Virus record (IMG/VR): IMGVR_UViG_3300046007_001750
Location: 1 to 25,104 of that record
DNA from: a virus
DNA: 25,104 bases
Strand: one strand, 5' to 3'
Shown: piece by piece, positions 24,701 through 25,104 of the stretch
Position numbering within the stretch: position 1 is the first letter of the stretch
Layout: each line of letters opens with the position of its first letter
Notes under the pieces: generated by a model
Databases searched by the model: none
The model's input: only the letters and a program-made list of their open reading frames with translations
Told to the model about the DNA's origin: nothing
Made by a program: the position numbers and the translations under genes

Positions 24701-24728
24701 GTGGAGGGAGGTTTTATACTCCCCCCAC
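24701..24728 (-). terminator. Hairpin between sheath and tube genes
   Basis: On the minus strand GTGGGGGGAG pairs with CTCCCTCCAC over 10 bp, including one G-U wobble, around an eight-base loop. The same position is an A-C mismatch on the plus strand, so the structure favours minus-strand RNA. No T-run follows. It may be a weak terminator or a processing or stability element that helps set the ratio of sheath to tube. Confidence 0.5.
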
Positions 24729-24737
24729 GTTTTCAAT

Positions 24738-25104
24738 TTAGGCCGTGGGGAAAATTGCCCCTGTCGGCAATACGTTGAAGTCGAGGATAATATACTCGGC
24801 AGTTTTCGTAGGTTGTAGGTAGAGTTGTCCATACAGGATGTTTCTATCAATGATATCAGGCGTGTTATTTGTTTCGTCCATCACTACACGGAATGCAAAC
24901 AATCCAGAACGTTCTTGGACACTTGCCAAATATGGATTGACAATGTTTAAGAATCTATTACGAGTTGCTTCCACGTTTTGTTCAAACACAAGATAACGAG
25001 AAACACTTGCAATATATTTCTTCACCGCAATTAACAATCTGCGAACATTGACACGATCCAATGCCGATGGTCGGCGTTGTAGAGTCTTTTGACCCCATAC
25101 GCAA
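24738..25104 (-). CDS. Tail sheath protein, T4 gp18 family, C-terminal part (5' end beyond window)
   Basis: The reading frame is open to the right edge, with 122 codons visible. The first visible residues (VWGQKTLQRRPSALDRVNVR) and RLLIAVKKYIASVSRYLVFE are characteristic of the C-terminal domain of contractile sheath subunits, as are FLNIVNPYLASVQERSGLFA and LYGQLYLQPTKTAEYIILDF. The TTG inside this region is not a start, because the conserved WGQ motif lies upstream of it. This domain forms the inter-subunit beta-sheet that holds the sheath mesh together during contraction. It ends 88 bases before the tube gene. Confidence 0.95.
   Translation of the reverse strand, partial: CVWGQKTLQRRPSALDRVNVRRLLIAVKKYIASVSRYLVFEQNVEATRNRFLNIVNPYLASVQERSGLFAFRVVMDETNNTPDIIDRNILYGQLYLQPTKTAEYIILDFNVLPTGAIFPTA

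Noticed and set aside
24161-24737. Group I intron hosting the homing endonuclease
   Set aside because: The tube gene is intact and full length, and the sheath frame is continuous to its stop, so the endonuclease appears free-standing.

Overview
The window is a late-gene segment of a contractile-tailed phage (Caudoviricetes, myovirus morphology). The evidence is a T4-type tail sheath C-terminus (gp18 family) followed by a full-length T4-type tail tube (gp19 family), then a long run of adhesin-like tail and baseplate genes. Nothing here fixes the host. The sequence looks A/T-rich throughout, but I did not compute its composition. Every recognised gene except one 79-codon ORF (16148-16387) is on the minus strand, so transcription runs right to left. 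No integrase, IS element, tRNA, CRISPR array or reverse transcriptase was seen.

Layout in transcription order. (1) 25104-24161: sheath (cut by the window edge) and tube, separated by a hairpin. (2) 24107-23187: a free-standing homing endonuclease with a zinc-finger-like end, two NUMOD3-like motifs and a Vsr-like nuclease domain; its ribosome binding site lies inside a 15-bp hairpin. (3) 23115-19353: a small beta-rich protein, a short fibre gene, an 879-residue modular fibre with a Mtd-type N-terminus, and a small protein with a Val-Thr-Thr repeat. (4) 19332-16429: a 967-residue repeat protein with kelch-like ends. (5) 16387-16052: the lone plus-strand gene, a divergent regulatory gap, and the 54-codon gene that starts the next leftward run. 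(6) 15882-8849: short and long fibres sharing modules (Mtd-like N-terminus, MANEFIARRGLIV N-terminus, DVHQ-TGSL module, a common C-terminal domain), a right-handed beta-helix protein, a small beta protein, and a 761-residue BspA-type leucine-rich-repeat protein. (7) 8790-1813: a compact sugar-modification cassette of two GT60-like (Skp1 GlcNAc-transferase family) glycosyltransferases, a GT-B-like protein, a NodU/CmcH-type O-carbamoyltransferase, and an HtrL/YibB-like plus GT-A two-domain protein. (8) 1770-1: a duplicated-domain structural protein followed by three short paralogues, the last of which carries a mucin-like Thr/Pro/Ser repeat and runs off the left edge.

Working hypothesis (inference): the cassette lies between Ser/Thr-rich adhesin genes and a mucin-like gene, in tight translational coupling. 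This suggests that the phage glycosylates and carbamoylates its own tail fibres, or alternatively remodels host surface glycans. The adhesins look assembled from a shared set of exchangeable modules.
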